Source: Ciona savignyi
Lineage: Eukaryota; Chordata; Ascidiacea; Phlebobranchia; Cionidae
Direction of reading: 5' to 3'
Assembly (NCBI GenBank): GCA_000149265.1
Contig: CH003412.1
Coordinates: 3,973,452-4,037,451, forward strand
DNA: 64,000 nt
Positions 49,299 through 61,821 of this stretch are shown here, piece by piece. The number at the start of each line of letters is the position of its first letter. Within the stretch, counting starts at the first letter, position 1. A program made the translations under genes and the position numbers. The notes beneath the pieces are model-generated. The model worked only from the letters and a program-made list of their open reading frames with translations. It did not search any database and was not told the DNA's origin.

Positions 49299-49487
49299 TA
49301 ATTTTTGTTTGGTGTTGTTGGGTGTTTTGTATTTAGGCGAGATAATTAGTCGTGGATAGTTTTCTGCACAAAAGTCGAGTTATTGTTAATTCTTGTATAA
49401 ACAACAATTTTTTAGTTTCTTAACTTATGTGTCTGCTAGAAATTCTGTGCTCCTAAATCATATTGTCCTTACGTTTACAGATTTAGA

Positions 49488-52400
49488 ATGAGTATTTCAG
49501 CAATGAGTTCTGAAATTGACCAGTATAATCAATTTACAAGCAACTACTTTACAAAATTTCCGGAAAAGCCAACAAAGGCAAACACCTTTCAATACACTCT
49601 GCGCAATGCATCGGTATCGAATAAGGAACTAAAGGGGGAAATAATTTATATTTGTTTGCAGCATTTACTGCAATGGTAAGTTAAAATATAACTTTTGTTT
49701 TACTATCTTGTCATAAGTATGGCATCACCCAAGAAACTGGCATCATCAATTTAGGGAAATGTCAACTATAAAATAATTATTATTTATTTTTCCCAGGGTT
49801 CAATACAGTATAGCAGAACTTATTCTACCAATACACACATGAGCTATTCAGTGATTGATATGTTTATTACCATGAATGTGAAAGTTGAAGGACTAACTCA
49901 AAAATTCCTCCCAACCGTCGGTTTACCGGAGCTAATGCAGTAGGCAATATCTGAATGTACTTTTTTCAGTTCTGCTTTAAATCACCCAAAAATAAGTTGT
50001 GTGATTAGCAAAATATACATGTATTTAAAGTTGGTTAAACTGCGAAATTCATTTACATTGTCTTTTTATGCAGTGCATGCCCTGATAACATAGCATACAT
50101 CATTGCAAGAAAAGTTTCAAATTTGGTAATTCAAGAAGTAAAACAAGATGAAACTGAAGAAGAAGAGTCAAAAGGTTTTGTTTTGGTGCAATAAATACTG
50201 TAGGACTATATGTTTATGGTCTCTATTCATGTTAAGAATAGCAGTTGTAACAATCAAACATTTCATTGAGATTACTGTTGTAACAACAGCAAAGTCCATG
50301 TTTATTCAATAAATAGGTACTGACATAATTAAATTATTTGAGGTCTAATAATTTTACAAATGTTTGATTTGATGAATGACACGTGTTTTGAAATATTTTG
50401 AATTAATTGTTCAGATAGACTTAATCACATATGTACAACACTATATGTAGTGTTTTAAGTAGGTATATAATTGTTAATGACATTTAGCCCTGTAATTTAA
50501 AAAGTTATTGGTCCGCCCAGTTAGTCTGATGGTTTAGTGGCTGCCTTTCAGCCAAAGGGTTGCACTTACGAAACTGGTCGCTAGCTAGTCGGTTGTGTCC
50601 TTGGACAAGGCCTTTTACGGACATGGCCTGAACCCAGCGGATTAATAAGTTTTACTAAATTAAAGGAACATGTATATCATACTTAACACACTGCAATAGC
50701 TCCCATAACCCGACGATAGGTGCAAGGTAATGTGACGATTGCCCGTGTTTTAACCCCCTTGGTTTTAACATTGACGGTGATAAACAGGATTATCCTATCC
50801 TATACATCTTCTAATGAAGGTTAACTACATCTTATATTATCTCCTGATGCTAACAGAGTATGAATCTTCTGCCGTCGCCGAAGTGACCTTACAAACCATT
50901 CACACCATCTGTCAACTGTCCTATGATGAGTTGATGACAGGTGTAAAGCCGCTACCACCTTCCCACGTGTATTCCGCATGCGGGATCAAAAATATGAGGC
51001 GTAAAATGGAGGATCACCATATCATCATCACCAACCTAAATGCAGTGGTTGATATGAAGGTGATTTGGTATTTTTTTTGTGAAACTTTTTTTATGTTCTG
51101 AGCCAATATAAATTTTCTGCTTTGAAAAGTTTTATTTTTTAATTCATGGTGTTACGGCACGCGGTAATGAAGTAGACTCACTTGTCTTCATTATGATTTA
51201 TTTAGCGTTTACTAAAAGAAAAAACAACGTAAATTATAAGCCATAAACACAAACAATATTACACACCTTTACATTACCACGTCCGTTCCTAAGTATTAAA
51301 TTTAATCCCAAATTCCTTGTAGTTTTCCTTAATAAACAAAGAGAATAACAGGCTGCGTCCCTGATTGCAGCGTAAATAAAAAGAACTCAAAATGCAAACG
51401 TTAACTAAGACTTAAGGACAACTCATAGAAATAAAAGGTTACAAAATAAGTGAACCATAAAAACGCAACTGCATTGGTGCAGTTACACATGGCTATTAAT
51501 TAAAATTTATTCAAGTTATAATTTGTAAGTTTATATTGATGAATAAACAGTCTCAACTTTACCAACGTTAAAGTTTAAAATACTTGCATTTCCAGGATGC
51601 CCCAGTGACCCAGTTTTTTGGAGTGTATGATGGCCATGGTGGAATTACAGCATCCAACTATGCTGCTAAGCATCTGCATATGCGATATGTTGAAAACAAC
51701 TGCTATGACCTTAAAACTTGTGTGAAAATACTTGATGATGAATTTTGTGCCAAAGCACATAAAGAAGTAAGCTATGTTACCATATCTTAAGTGACTTGTA
51801 TAGCTTAAACTTTTTGAAACTTAAAATTCCTGCAAATTTGAGTGTGATGTTTATATAGTCGTGATTCAGCTTACGATTAACTCGTTAACCAATAAGTTAA
51901 CATTTAACCACTAAAAAAATAACCAAAAAATGATGATCGAATTTGTTTGTATACGATACAAAACAACAATCAGTTTATGGAACAGTGAAAAGCTAATTTT
52001 GACCCTTTAACTTAAACTTTTTGTCATTCTTAAAAAAAGCGATATTTAATTAAAAAGTTCTAATTGCTTGAAAATTTTTGGACTCATTTTTGGCGGAAAA
52101 ATCTCAGAGAAATAATTAACCAGTTAACTGTAATCAAAATCCAAGATATTTGCACAGTTCTTGTAATATAAGATGAATGGCCTTGTGGGTTCATTACAAG
52201 TGGTTTTCTGTTTCAAGCTGAACACACAAACACATTCAAACAAACCTTTTCTCTTGCGTAGCATCTTCGATGTGGCACCACAGCTGTTGTTGCTACGATA
52301 ACTGACAGCGAGATCAATTTGGCCTGGGTTGGCGATAGTCAAGCTGTTCTGGTAAAAAATGGAACACCTATTGAAGTGAGTACAGTTTGAAAAATTTAAT

Positions 52401-55400
52401 TAAGCAGGAATTTCTTCTTCCAATTGTAATAATAAGAGATTTTCAACTCTGTGTGAATTATTTAATTCATTGTGTTAACTTAAGCTAACCAAAGTAACGT
52501 CATCATTTGTATCTTTCTGTAATAGCTGCGATAACCATGACTGTAGGTGCAGTGTGCTCTGGTCTGACCAAAGCTCATTTGTATCAACAACTGCAATTTT
52601 TTACCATGACAGTACACAGTATCGCAAAGTTATTTAATGAAAATCCACCCAAACACAGGTGACCACCCCACACAAGCCAGAACGAGCAGATGAAAAGTTG
52701 CGGATAGAAGAGTTAGGAGGGTGCGTTGTATGGTTTGGTGCCTGGAGAGTAAATGGAACCATTGCTGTGTCAAGAGCAATAGGTAACAGTATAAGGTGTT
52801 TATTGTTATTCTGCAATCGGAAAATGCAAAAAATTCTTTGTAAACCATAACTAGTTCTGTATGATTTAAGAATGCAATGTCACTCTCCTTTTAAATATAT
52901 ATGTATATTAGTATATACACTACTTCCAGTTCCTTATTATTATTTGACAGTATTAGTTTTACTGTCACTTAAGTTAATTTAATGTAAAACAACATGGAAT
53001 CTAATGTGAGAGAACGTTTGTTTACCAAGTATCTCTCTTATGATCTGCATAAAGTGTTTGATTACTACCTACCTCTGCATAAGTGCTTTCCATATTTGTG
53101 ATCCACGCTTACGTGGGCTTAGCAACTCCTACACGTTCTCAGAAAGTCACTTGATCAAAAAGAGTGTTGTTACAGTTGGAAACATGAAATAAGCAGTTTT
53201 GCTAAAAAAACATACAAAAAACCAGTGATTTACCAGACTGCCATTTTCCAGTATATCTACCCGCCAGTTATATTATATTTCACCCCAATGCAGGTGATGC
53301 TGATCACAAACCATATATATCTGGAGAGGCGGATTTAGCTACTGTGCAATTGAATGGTGATGAAGAGTATTTATGTTTGGCGTGTGATGGACTTTGGGAC
53401 GTGTTTAACGGTCGTGATCTCGTCAATTTGGTATTAGTTCTTATTTTGATTTTAGCAAAAATGTTTTTCAACCATGTTCTTCAATCACCATAATCTGTAC
53501 CTGCTACTAATTACTATTTACTAATGGTTAATGATAATTTTAGACTAGTTAAACTATCTATTTACTCGTGTGTAATTTATATTTTAAACTGGTTCTTATC
53601 TTTTTACCCTTATGTTATTTAATTTTTAGACTAGTCAAGGTTACTATTTAATTATTTTTGTATACATTTCTTTCTTACTTGTCATTATAATGAAATCTTA
53701 AATACCGCTTAAATATTTTTTTCCTTTTTGTTAGTTTCTTTTAAAACAACAAAAGTAAATGATTTTAACTTCTGAGCATTTTTTTAATTTGGACTTTTAC
53801 ACTGAAACAGTTGAACAAAGTAAAAAAAATANNNNNNNNNNNNNNNNNNNNNNNNNNNNNNNNNNNNNNNNNNNNNNNNNNNNNNNNNNNNNNNNNNNNN
53901 NNNNNNNNNNNNNNNNNNNNNNNNNNNNNNNCTTTGCATTAAAGCGAAAGAAAAAGGGTCTACGGACAACATAACCGTCGTTATCGTGTTTCTTAAAACT
54001 GACATCGACTTTAAAAATCTTGAAGAAGAAGTTAAAAAAGAAGAAGTTGCTACTGAAGGTAGAATTGTAATATACCGTTAAATAAATAAATCTGAATTTT
54101 CAGACATTTCTGCTATGTATCTATTACCCATATCCATGCAAAATTAAGTAGAATACAATGATTATTTTTTCCCATTTTCGAAAAAATGATGTTTGTTAGT
54201 AACTTAAGTTATTATCAGATTACTCCCATTTTCACAATCTGGTGCCCTTAAGCCATGATATTGTCTTGTTTAATAGATACAGCTTTAGTTCATTTAAAAT
54301 TATGGAGAAGAGTCAACAAGCTATGTGCTTTGCCTTAGGGAAAAAAACATGCAAAAATGATTCCGTATGCAAATCAGTTTCTGAATATGCATTATTCGCT
54401 AGACCAATGGTTCTTAGAAAGCCTAAAGGTTTTAATTACCTCATACTGACTTGCCATTTTTAATAATTAATTTTTATGTATTGTGTGGTCCTTTAAATTG
54501 CTATAAACTCATATGTTAAAACTTAATTGCATTTTTAGTTTTGTATTTTTAGTTTAATATAATAGTAATCTTTTTAGTTTTCTAAGATATGGCAGGATAT
54601 TCATGTTTATCCTCGTGAATGGGAAAACCAAGGTGGTTAACACACAGGTCGCCGCCCTAAACCCCCAGACTAACCAGCCTAAACCCCCAGACTAACCAAT
54701 TATTTTTACCTTCGAATGACAAAATCTCTTTGATAAACGTTTTTTCGGCTAATGTATTCTTTGTATGTATTGAAACTCACCATTCAAGATTTTATCAACA
54801 GAAGACGTGTCAAAACAAGTGACTACAACAGAGTCCCCCAATTCGAACAACAACAGCAATAGTTCAACAAAAAGCGTGCAATCTCCTGGCCCTGAACCAA
54901 CGGACAGCATGGTACAAGGAGTTCAAATGAAACCGGCAGAGAAAATCAAAATTCCCCATAAACTGCTGGTCAATTTTGCACGAAATGCACAGCAACCCAA
55001 TGTTGAAAAAGTAATATTTTTGTTTATATCTATTAACTGTTTAAAACTTTTTTTAAAATAGAAACTAGACAGGGACATTTTATCTTTCATATTTAATATA
55101 CCCGGTATTTCTTTTTAATACTGTTGAGTTATTATATTCTTTCAGTAGCAGTATTTATGTCTACAAATGCCAATTTGACACTTGTGTTATTGGATAAAAA
55201 ACATCAGTAGCAAACAATCAATATCATCAACCTAAATAAAAGAATAAGACATATCTCAGTCTTAACTCAATTGCACTCATTATTTACTGAGTTACATCCT
55301 TTATTATAGGTCTCAGTAAAGAGTACCGGTATAATTCCAGTTGTATTTACAGTACAATTTCAGTTGTATTCACTTTATTGAACTGATCTACCATCATGGA

Positions 55401-56940
55401 TTTAACATCCGTGCAATGAAGATTTTTATTTTTTCAACATAAAGTGAACAATTGTATTCCACAGGTTCAAGTGATAGTAACCGAGTCATCCACTCACACA
55501 ATGCTTCCACATACACATTACAGTCCACAAAGAAGGAGGTAATATTCGTAGTTGACCTTTTTAAATGTCTTTAAAGTACGCTTTTCAATACACAGCCTAT
55601 AAATTCCATAGAAAGGCATGTGGTTCCATACACCTGCTTGCACACTTTTATTGACGTTTTAATTTTATTAAGCTTGATTCAAAATAAGTTTGCTGCGACA
55701 ATTTGTTTTGTTCTGCTTAATTTAAGGTTTAACATTTATGTCACTTTTTCCCCTGTTGTACCGTGTGTATTTACTAATGTGTTTTAACTACTGTAGTTTC
55801 CTTTTTTTCCCCGGCCACTTTTTTTTTAATAACTGTGCTATCCTTCTTTACTGTAAAAAAGGAGCGATAAAAAAACTAAAACTAAAAACCTCATATGTTG
55901 GACCCAGCTAGCCAGTTATATAAGCTATCTGCATTAAACGCCCATTCTATTTAAGGAGCCATGTCTATTTCTATGTAATTTCTATGTTTAATCTCTGTTC
56001 CCTGTGCTGTAATATTTACCAGAGTATCTTCATCATACATTATAACCCTAGTGGTGTGTTCAGCATTTGACCATTTTAACAGTCAAACTGTAAATATTCT
56101 TAATCTATTACATACATACATCCCTAAAGTTTTAAGATTTACATCTACTTTCAGTGTTATGCAAAATATTTGCTCTTTTTAATGTTTTAAATACTAGAAG
56201 TAACCAATAGATTTTACAGACCGCATGCATACTCCAAATCACCACAACGAAAGTCAACGACAGCAAGTGAAACAACACGCACCTCACTCAGTAAATCAAT
56301 GGCAAGTGGTAAAGATTTTAATTTAATTTAGGGCTATTTACCATCCTATCCCAGTTGTTAACCTATTGAAATCAGAAATCGAAATACAAATTTTAGAAAA
56401 TAAAAGTATAGAACGCTCTTATTGATAGGGCAGTTATACATTAACAGGTTTAATGTTTCCCACTTGCTCTAGGACCCTGGTCAGTGTAGTATTTTTGTAA
56501 AACACAAAATTTTGACTTTTAGCAAACAACATATTAGGTTAAGATAGTACAGTTTACAGTCGGTTAAAAGTGAAATAAAAATTTGAATTAGATTTAAAAA
56601 TATACTAGTATGCAAATGTAGAGCTCTAATACTAGTTGCAAGACCTGGAAAACCTCTATGCTAATTTCTCGCATTGCAAAATAGAGTATGCAAATTATTC
56701 CCCTAATCCTTATCCGTATTAGTTAAATGTATGCATTATTCTAATAAGCTACGGGCTAATAATCAAATTTTTAAGCGGAATCTTAACCATTTCAGGAATC
56801 CGAACTGGTGATTGCGCCATCGGTATCAGGCGACGACAGACGCTCCATATCGCCTCGCACGCTACCGAACCTACCCACCGCTATCACCAACTCGCTTTCC
56901 TCCACTTTAAAGCCTCTTCGGCCGAGAACTGTCTTGTAGT
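49488..56940 (+). CDS. PPM1E/PPM1F-like PP2C phosphatase (interrupted by an assembly gap)
   Basis: Exons: 49488-49675, 50074-50174, 50857-51059, 51596-51766, 52262-52375, 52659-52782, 53294-53430, [gap], about 53932-54058, 54802-55010, 55465-55538, 56220-56308 and 56796 to about 56940. Phases agree throughout the readable part; 346 aa lie before the gap. PP2C motifs in order: 'MRRKMEDHH' (metal Asp), 'FGVYDGHGG' (metal Asp), '[11 protein letters not shown]', '[11 protein letters not shown]', '[17 protein letters not shown]', '[15 protein letters not shown]', '[11 protein letters not shown]', '[11 protein letters not shown]' and '[12 protein letters not shown]'. The 'PERADEK..' and 'WRVNGT.AVSRAIGD..YISGEAD' blocks point to PPM1E/PPM1F (POPX/CaMK phosphatase), which dephosphorylates PAK and CaM kinases. 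A long Ser/Pro/Thr-rich tail follows. The last exon is open in two frames: the spliced frame stops near 56954, while a more Ser/Pro-rich frame stops at about 56940. The exact C-terminus is therefore unsure. Confidence 0.9.
49855..49950 (-). mobile_element. Degenerate SINE fragment
   Basis: 'gatatgtttattaccatgaatg' and 'aaccgtcggtttaccggagct' correspond in order to the reversed SINE 3' part. It lies in the first phosphatase intron. Confidence 0.45.
50511..50804 (+). mobile_element. Near full-length SINE in a phosphatase intron
   Basis: Head 'gtccgcccagttagtctgatgg', body 'gtgtccttggacaaggcc' and 'acccagcggattaataagtt', tail 'tgacggtgataaacaggattatcctatcc'. It ends about 50 bp before the 50857 acceptor. 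Confidence 0.8.
53832..53931. other. Assembly gap (100 N)
   Basis: Exactly 100 N, the usual placeholder for a gap of unknown length. It lies between the CDGLWD exon and the DNITVV exon of the phosphatase and hides the intervening helical segment, probably one exon or exon part. Confidence 0.95.
54592..54697 (-). mobile_element. Shortened SINE with duplicated head end
   Basis: Reversed tail 'ggcaggatattcatgtttatcc' and 'gtgaatgggaaaaccaagg' jump to the reversed head 'aaacccccagactaacca', which is present twice in tandem. Confidence 0.65.
55845..55890 (+). mobile_element. LINE-like 3' tail in a phosphatase intron
   Basis: 'cttctttactgtaaaaaagg' followed by 'aaaaaaactaaaactaaaaa', similar to the tail at 61779-61825. 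Confidence 0.35.
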
Positions 56941-56961
56941 CAAATTTGTGTGACAGAAATT

Positions 56962-57921
56962 GACATTAAACAGCCCCACTGCACAGTAGTCCCCACCTCA
57001 CCATACACATCGCGCTATGCAAGAATAACGGTGCGCCACACGCATATCCCCACCCCCGCACGTAGCCACACAGAATGTATGACATGTATGCGTGTCACTT
57101 TCGCAACACAGGACTCTTTTCAAGGATTTAGTGTCGCCATGAAATGTGTAGTTATCGAATCCCGTTTGAAGCTTGTGTCTGTGATGAATAATCTACCTTG
57201 AGTTTCGTTCATTTACTTTTAAAAATTGCATTCAAGAAATTTATTTTTAGTCATAAAACGCACTTCTCACTCGAATTATGTGAAAACGAAAGTTTTCATC
57301 AACACTTTTTAATTTTTATCAGCATTTTTTTAAAACCATATATCGCTGCAACTGCGGTATAAAACGAGCACTGCTTTTATTTTTATATATCCAGATTACT
57401 TTTCAGTACAAGTACCTGCATGAAATCTTAAAGTTTATTTCGCTTTTTGAAACTTTTTAGCATGTCACCTGTCGTAAACATTTGTTTTGATTGATTATTG
57501 TTTTGTCGTCAGCAAGCGTTGCATTGATCTAGGTGCAGTCGCTAAAATCATGGTAATACATTAGCTTTTAATACTTTTAATCGAACCAATTTTCACCTTG
57601 CACTTATATTGCAGAAATACATATTCTATTTTCTAAACCATGACCGTGTGTTATTTGTAACCCATTAGGCGCTCGTCGAAATCGAAGCTGTATAAACTAG
57701 ACGCGCAGTGCACCCTTTCATCTGTCAATATATATTCATTACTTGTATACACAGGGTAGATTAAAGCCATAAACGACATTTCCACTAGCATTGTTCAACG
57801 TTTTATAAAAATCCACCATCGGTACAAAGCGCATCACATTGTTTAGGCGTTCATAGTGTCTAGTTGGTCAATTTGTTGTGCTGGTTGAGAGTAACCTAAA
57901 CATTACGAACTTATTTAAAAA
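56962..57921. other. Phosphatase 3' flank and WxxW gene promoter region
   Basis: AT-rich DNA without recognisable exons or repeats. The presumed phosphatase 3' UTR comes first, then the 5' flank of the next gene. Confidence 0.45.
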
Positions 57922-60563
57922 ATGTTTTTAAGGTTATCGGTGGGATTTTGTGTGGTTTTTATTTATTCCTTAACGACAGCCCAAGGTAAAGGTATATTTT
58001 GTAATTATTATATTTTAAAAGGACGTTCTCTGGTTATAATGCGATAGAAGGTGGTTATACCGCCCCTCCCCCCTATGATAACGTGTATATACTTTAATAA
58101 CGCGACAGAAGAAACTTGATGCGTGGAAAAACATATTTTTGTTAGGTTATCGCTAGTATTCTGGTCGACGGAGCTAAGGTCGTTTCTTCATTCTTTAAAA
58201 CCAATCTTTGTACACACTGTTATATATCCGTTACCCCGACGGTGGCAGGGGCAAGGTAATCAGACAATTGCTCGTGTGGTATTGTCCATTGCGCTTTTCT
58301 ATTTACGGGGATAAACATGAAAACCACATTCTAAATTCCATCCTATTTGTATTGCAGAATACCAAGTTCCGGAATGTGAGAATTGGAGTCAATTTTTTAA
58401 TGCGGACACTCCGTTGGGAGACGGGGAAGACTTGGAGGATTTCCAGAGTTTAAAAAATGATAAACCCTTTGCGGTATGTGATTCTCCTACTGCAATCGAT
58501 GCACAGTATGTGGATGACGGCGGGAATTTACAGGACTATAGGTAGGACAAGTTAATCCTAGTGGTATTGGGCTAACCATAGGCCTAACTATTTATGTTAT
58601 GTTTTATCTTGCATAAACACGAAACCTAAATTGTTTAAAAAGCTGCAGCGTATGAAACTGGTTTCAATATTCGCATTATGTGTTAATTCCACCAAGTAAT
58701 TGCAATTTTCTTATTTACTACATCATTAAATGGGCACTGTAACTCCTACATTATTTGTGACTCACGCAAACCAATTTTTAGAGTGGCAGCACAGGTAGTG
58801 ACGATAAGTAAAGAAGCCGGACTTCGGTGTTTGAATTCCGATCAACAAAACGGAGTCGAATGCCGTGACTATAGGGTCCGGTACTGTTGTCCTGCTGGTA
58901 AATAAATATGATGGTGTGCTCACGTTTAACTACGTAAAATAATTATGTTTATTAATACTTGTTAATGGTAAAAAAATATGACAATCATGTTGATTGATAC
59001 TTGTTAATGGTGAAAAAATATGACAATCGTGTTTATTGATACTTAACGTTAATGATGAGAAAAAGCTTGGTTACCTGAACAAACACAATTATATTGACGG
59101 CGTGTGCACATAGTCGGGGTGTCAAAGCCACAGTATCGAGAAAACATTGGTTTAGCACAGTGCAACGTTGGTTAATAAAATAAATCACTGTTAAAAAGGC
59201 TGTTTATAGATGACATCAAACACGTGACATGTCTAGTAAGACCGCCATTGTTGTACCTTAATACCAAGTGCCGGAAAAAGTAATAGCTTTTAGATTAGTC
59301 ACTGTTTCAAGAAAAGATTTCTTTTTAAGTTTTCTTCTTTATATTTTAGTTGTTGGAACCTGTTCAGATAATTATCATTGGTCGCCATGGCTTGGAAACG
59401 GCGATGTGACTGATACTGGAGATGACGCCACACTTGCAAAATTTATGACCACGCACAAAGAGGCTAGACTAGAGCTAGTTATATTTACTTTCACAGTATT
59501 GTACTTTATATTCTCTCAAGATTAGCACAATAAATCGGTTGATGGACATATACGTAGTTATCAATAACTATTGGATTACAGGTTCATACTGGCGACATAA
59601 TGACCTAACTACTAAAGGATATATCAGATCAAACACACCAATACTTATTTAAACCCAGTGATTAAGGAGAGATAATTTTTATTTCGAAACGTGCCTTTTT
59701 CATGTCTTTTTTTAATCAAAATTGCTTTACTATACCCATACGGAATTTCTGACCACACTTTGAGAACACCATTATGAGCCATTCACCCGTATACGCCGTA
59801 CTGACATTAATTCGTTTAACCAAATAATGTTCTTTGCCTTTTTTAAGCTAATAAACTATGTTAGTTCACTACGCAGGTCAACTCGATCTCATTTTAAAAT
59901 CGATTTGTTTCAGGATCTATGCCCCAACCCATTTGGTATCGAGGCGCGATTAGTTAGCAACAAAAAGGCTTATTTAAATGGAAACAACGTCATTCAAATC
60001 AGTCCCTCATTTGGATTAAATTGTCTGAAAGCTGACCAACCCACCAAGAGCGCGATGGACGCGTTCATTGAAGCAATTCGACAACTTCAAGTAAATGATG
60101 ACATTGTGGAACAATTCGAAGCTGCGATTCTTGCACTTTTGGGCGAAGGTGACCAGGTTCCATGTCGGGATTACGAAGTCAGATTCTGCTGCCCTATAAG
60201 TAAGTCAGTGTTGAAATGCAATATTTTAGAGGAAATTAACCAATCGGTTTACTTAATAAAGCCGTTTTTTTAGAAATAATAAAACTATATAGCAATGTCC
60301 CCAACCTAATGCAATACCTCCAGTTAACTAAATATGGTGAAGAAGAAATCTGACCTGTTTAATAACGATGTCAATAGCACTTTTAAAGTTGGATAATATG
60401 AGGTAATATTTACTTTTAAGCTGTCAATAAGCTGTTAGAAATGGTCAATCTACAACCAGCACGAGAAGAAGAAGAGATAGACGAAGCGGAAGATTTTTTT
60501 CAAAGAGTTCAACAACAATTCAGCTTCAACGATAATTTGGACGGCGAAATTAATCAATGCTAA
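57922..60563 (+). CDS. Secreted protein with two WxxW domains, 301 aa
   Basis: Six exons: 57922-57985, 58358-58541, 58782-58897, 59350-59462, 59914-60199 and 60421-60563 (TAA). Phases are 1, 2, 1, 0, 1, and the total is exactly 302 codons. Residues 1 to about 21 are a signal peptide (MFLRLSVGFCVVFIYSLTTA). Domain 1 spans exons 2-3: 'CENWSQFFNADTPLGDGED' at the start, 'CDSPTAIDAQ', then 'GLRCLNSDQQNGVECRDYRV' and 'RYCCP' at the end. Domain 2 spans exons 4-5: 'CSDNYHWSPWLGNGDVTDTG', 'LCPNPFGIEARL', 'LNCLKADQPT', a longer helical insert, and 'CRDYEVRFCCP'. These are the Cys/Trp landmarks of the Mucin2_WxxW domain found in gel mucins, otogelin and CILP, so an extracellular matrix or mucus role is likely. 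The last 47 residues are acidic and helical. Exon 4 ends either at a GC donor (59462) or 15 bases later at a weak GT donor (59477). Both keep the frame. Confidence 0.82.
58212..58319 (+). mobile_element. SINE 3' fragment in a WxxW-gene intron
   Basis: 'cgttaccccgacggtggc', 'aaggtaatcagacaattgc' and 'tatttacggggataaacatg' match the SINE 3' half. It lies 38 bp before the 58358 acceptor. Confidence 0.65.
58937..59064. repeat. Tandem repeat of about 44 bp in a WxxW-gene intron
   Basis: About 2.7 units of 'ttgatacttgttaatggt' plus 'aaaaaatatgacaatc'. The units diverge toward the right. Confidence 0.7.
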
Positions 60564-60716
60564 AGGAAAATAATACTTGAATTCTTCAATGACCCGTTTG
60601 ACTTCTACATTTCTATATTTTTGTAAATACAATTCTGCATCGAAATTAGAGTCTTTTTATTCCATTTTCTAAAACAGACATATAGCCTAAACCTCACATC
60701 TGCTGTATTTGCTAGT

Positions 60717-61090
60717 TATTGGTCCAATTTGAAGAAAATGAGTCACATATTGTTTTCGTCCGTTTTTTTATTTATTCATTTATTATTTTTTTCGTTAAGC
60801 GCTTGACAGGCATAGCTTGTTGCCCCGACATCTAAGGTGTAGTGTAGTCGCAATGTGCAATGGAATCGCGAAGATGTAATAGAATTGTAATTGAAGTTTT
60901 ACATTTGTTACAAAACATGGTATAGATATGCAGAAACCCAAATTTTAGAGAATAAATCCAAGGGAATTCCCCTGGGACGTTCAAACCAAAACGGTATTTT
61001 TTCTAAAAATACCTTTTGTAAGCATACCGCTTGAACGGCTGCCATTTCTGACCTGATTTGGTGAAACATTATTGCATTTGCCATTGTTTG
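60717..61090. repeat. Dispersed single copy of the 336-bp-type repeat
   Basis: It shares with the 45.6-47.3 kb array the lead-in 'cacatattgttttcgtccg' with T-run, 'gcgcttgacaggcat', 'ccccgacatct', 'ataaatccaagggaattccc', 'ccaaaacggtattttttct' and 'gcttgaacggct'. Same orientation as the array. Confidence 0.8.
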
Positions 61091-61353
61091 ATTGGTTTAG
61101 TTTAGTTTTAGTTTATTTTTTGTTTCCACGATGAAAACATGAAGCAGGACTATTATTGATAACAGTTTGGAAAACGGGAAAAAAACGGCAAAACGACAGT
61201 CGTAAGAACACGTCTAAAAAATCAATAAATTATTAAATTTCGGTATAATTAGACGTGGCCGCTAAACCCAAATAAAAAAATTAAAAAATTGAAAATAATT
61301 AATTGTTTATAAAAAAAATACACTATTACACTAGTGCATTTGCTATTGATTCA

Positions 61354-61518
61354 CACGTTCCTTCAATTTAGTAGAACCCATTAAGCCGCTGGGTTTAGTC
61401 TTAAGTGCCTGTTAAGTGCCTTTCCCAAGGACACAACTGACTAGCTAGCGACCAGTTTTGAATTTTAACCCTTCGACTGTAAGGCGATGCACTTAACCAC
61501 TATACTAATCTGCCGGAC
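61354..61518 (-). mobile_element. SINE head half
   Basis: Reversed 'ttccttcaatttagtagaac' and 'aagccgctgggttta' through 'aaggacacaactgactagct' to the reversed head 'ctatactaatctgccggac'. The tail half is missing. Confidence 0.7.
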
Positions 61519-61744
61519 ATAAAAAAGAGTAAGGAACCGACTTTCTAAATAAATCCCCATCGCATAATCGAAATATCCGCCATGTCGTCCAATATTGATT
61601 ATCTGCATGATCCGATAAACACAAGCGCAACTCTGCAAACTATAGCTTAATTGAAAATTGATATAATGAGTAGGCTATACCCCTGGGTGAAAAAAATAAT
61701 GTGAATATTTCATTCTGATGTAAATATTTAATCCTGTGCCGTTT

Positions 61745-61821
61745 CATCCTGTCTCCTTAATTGAAAAAAAAGTTCTATTCTTCTTTATTGTAACGAAGGA
61801 GCAAAAAACTAAACTAAACTA
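61745..61821 (+). mobile_element. LINE-like 3' tail abutting the LINE fragment
   Basis: 'cttctttattgtaacgaagg' followed by 'actaaactaaactaaa'. It directly precedes the 5'-truncated LINE, suggesting insertion into or next to an older LINE end. Confidence 0.4.

Larger units (their letters stand above)
60564..61821. other. Intergenic region composed mainly of repeats
   Basis: WxxW-gene 3' flank, then the solitary 336-bp-type repeat (60717-61090), an inverted LINE-like tail near 61095-61130, a SINE (61354-61518) and a LINE-like tail (61745-61821). Confidence 0.5.
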
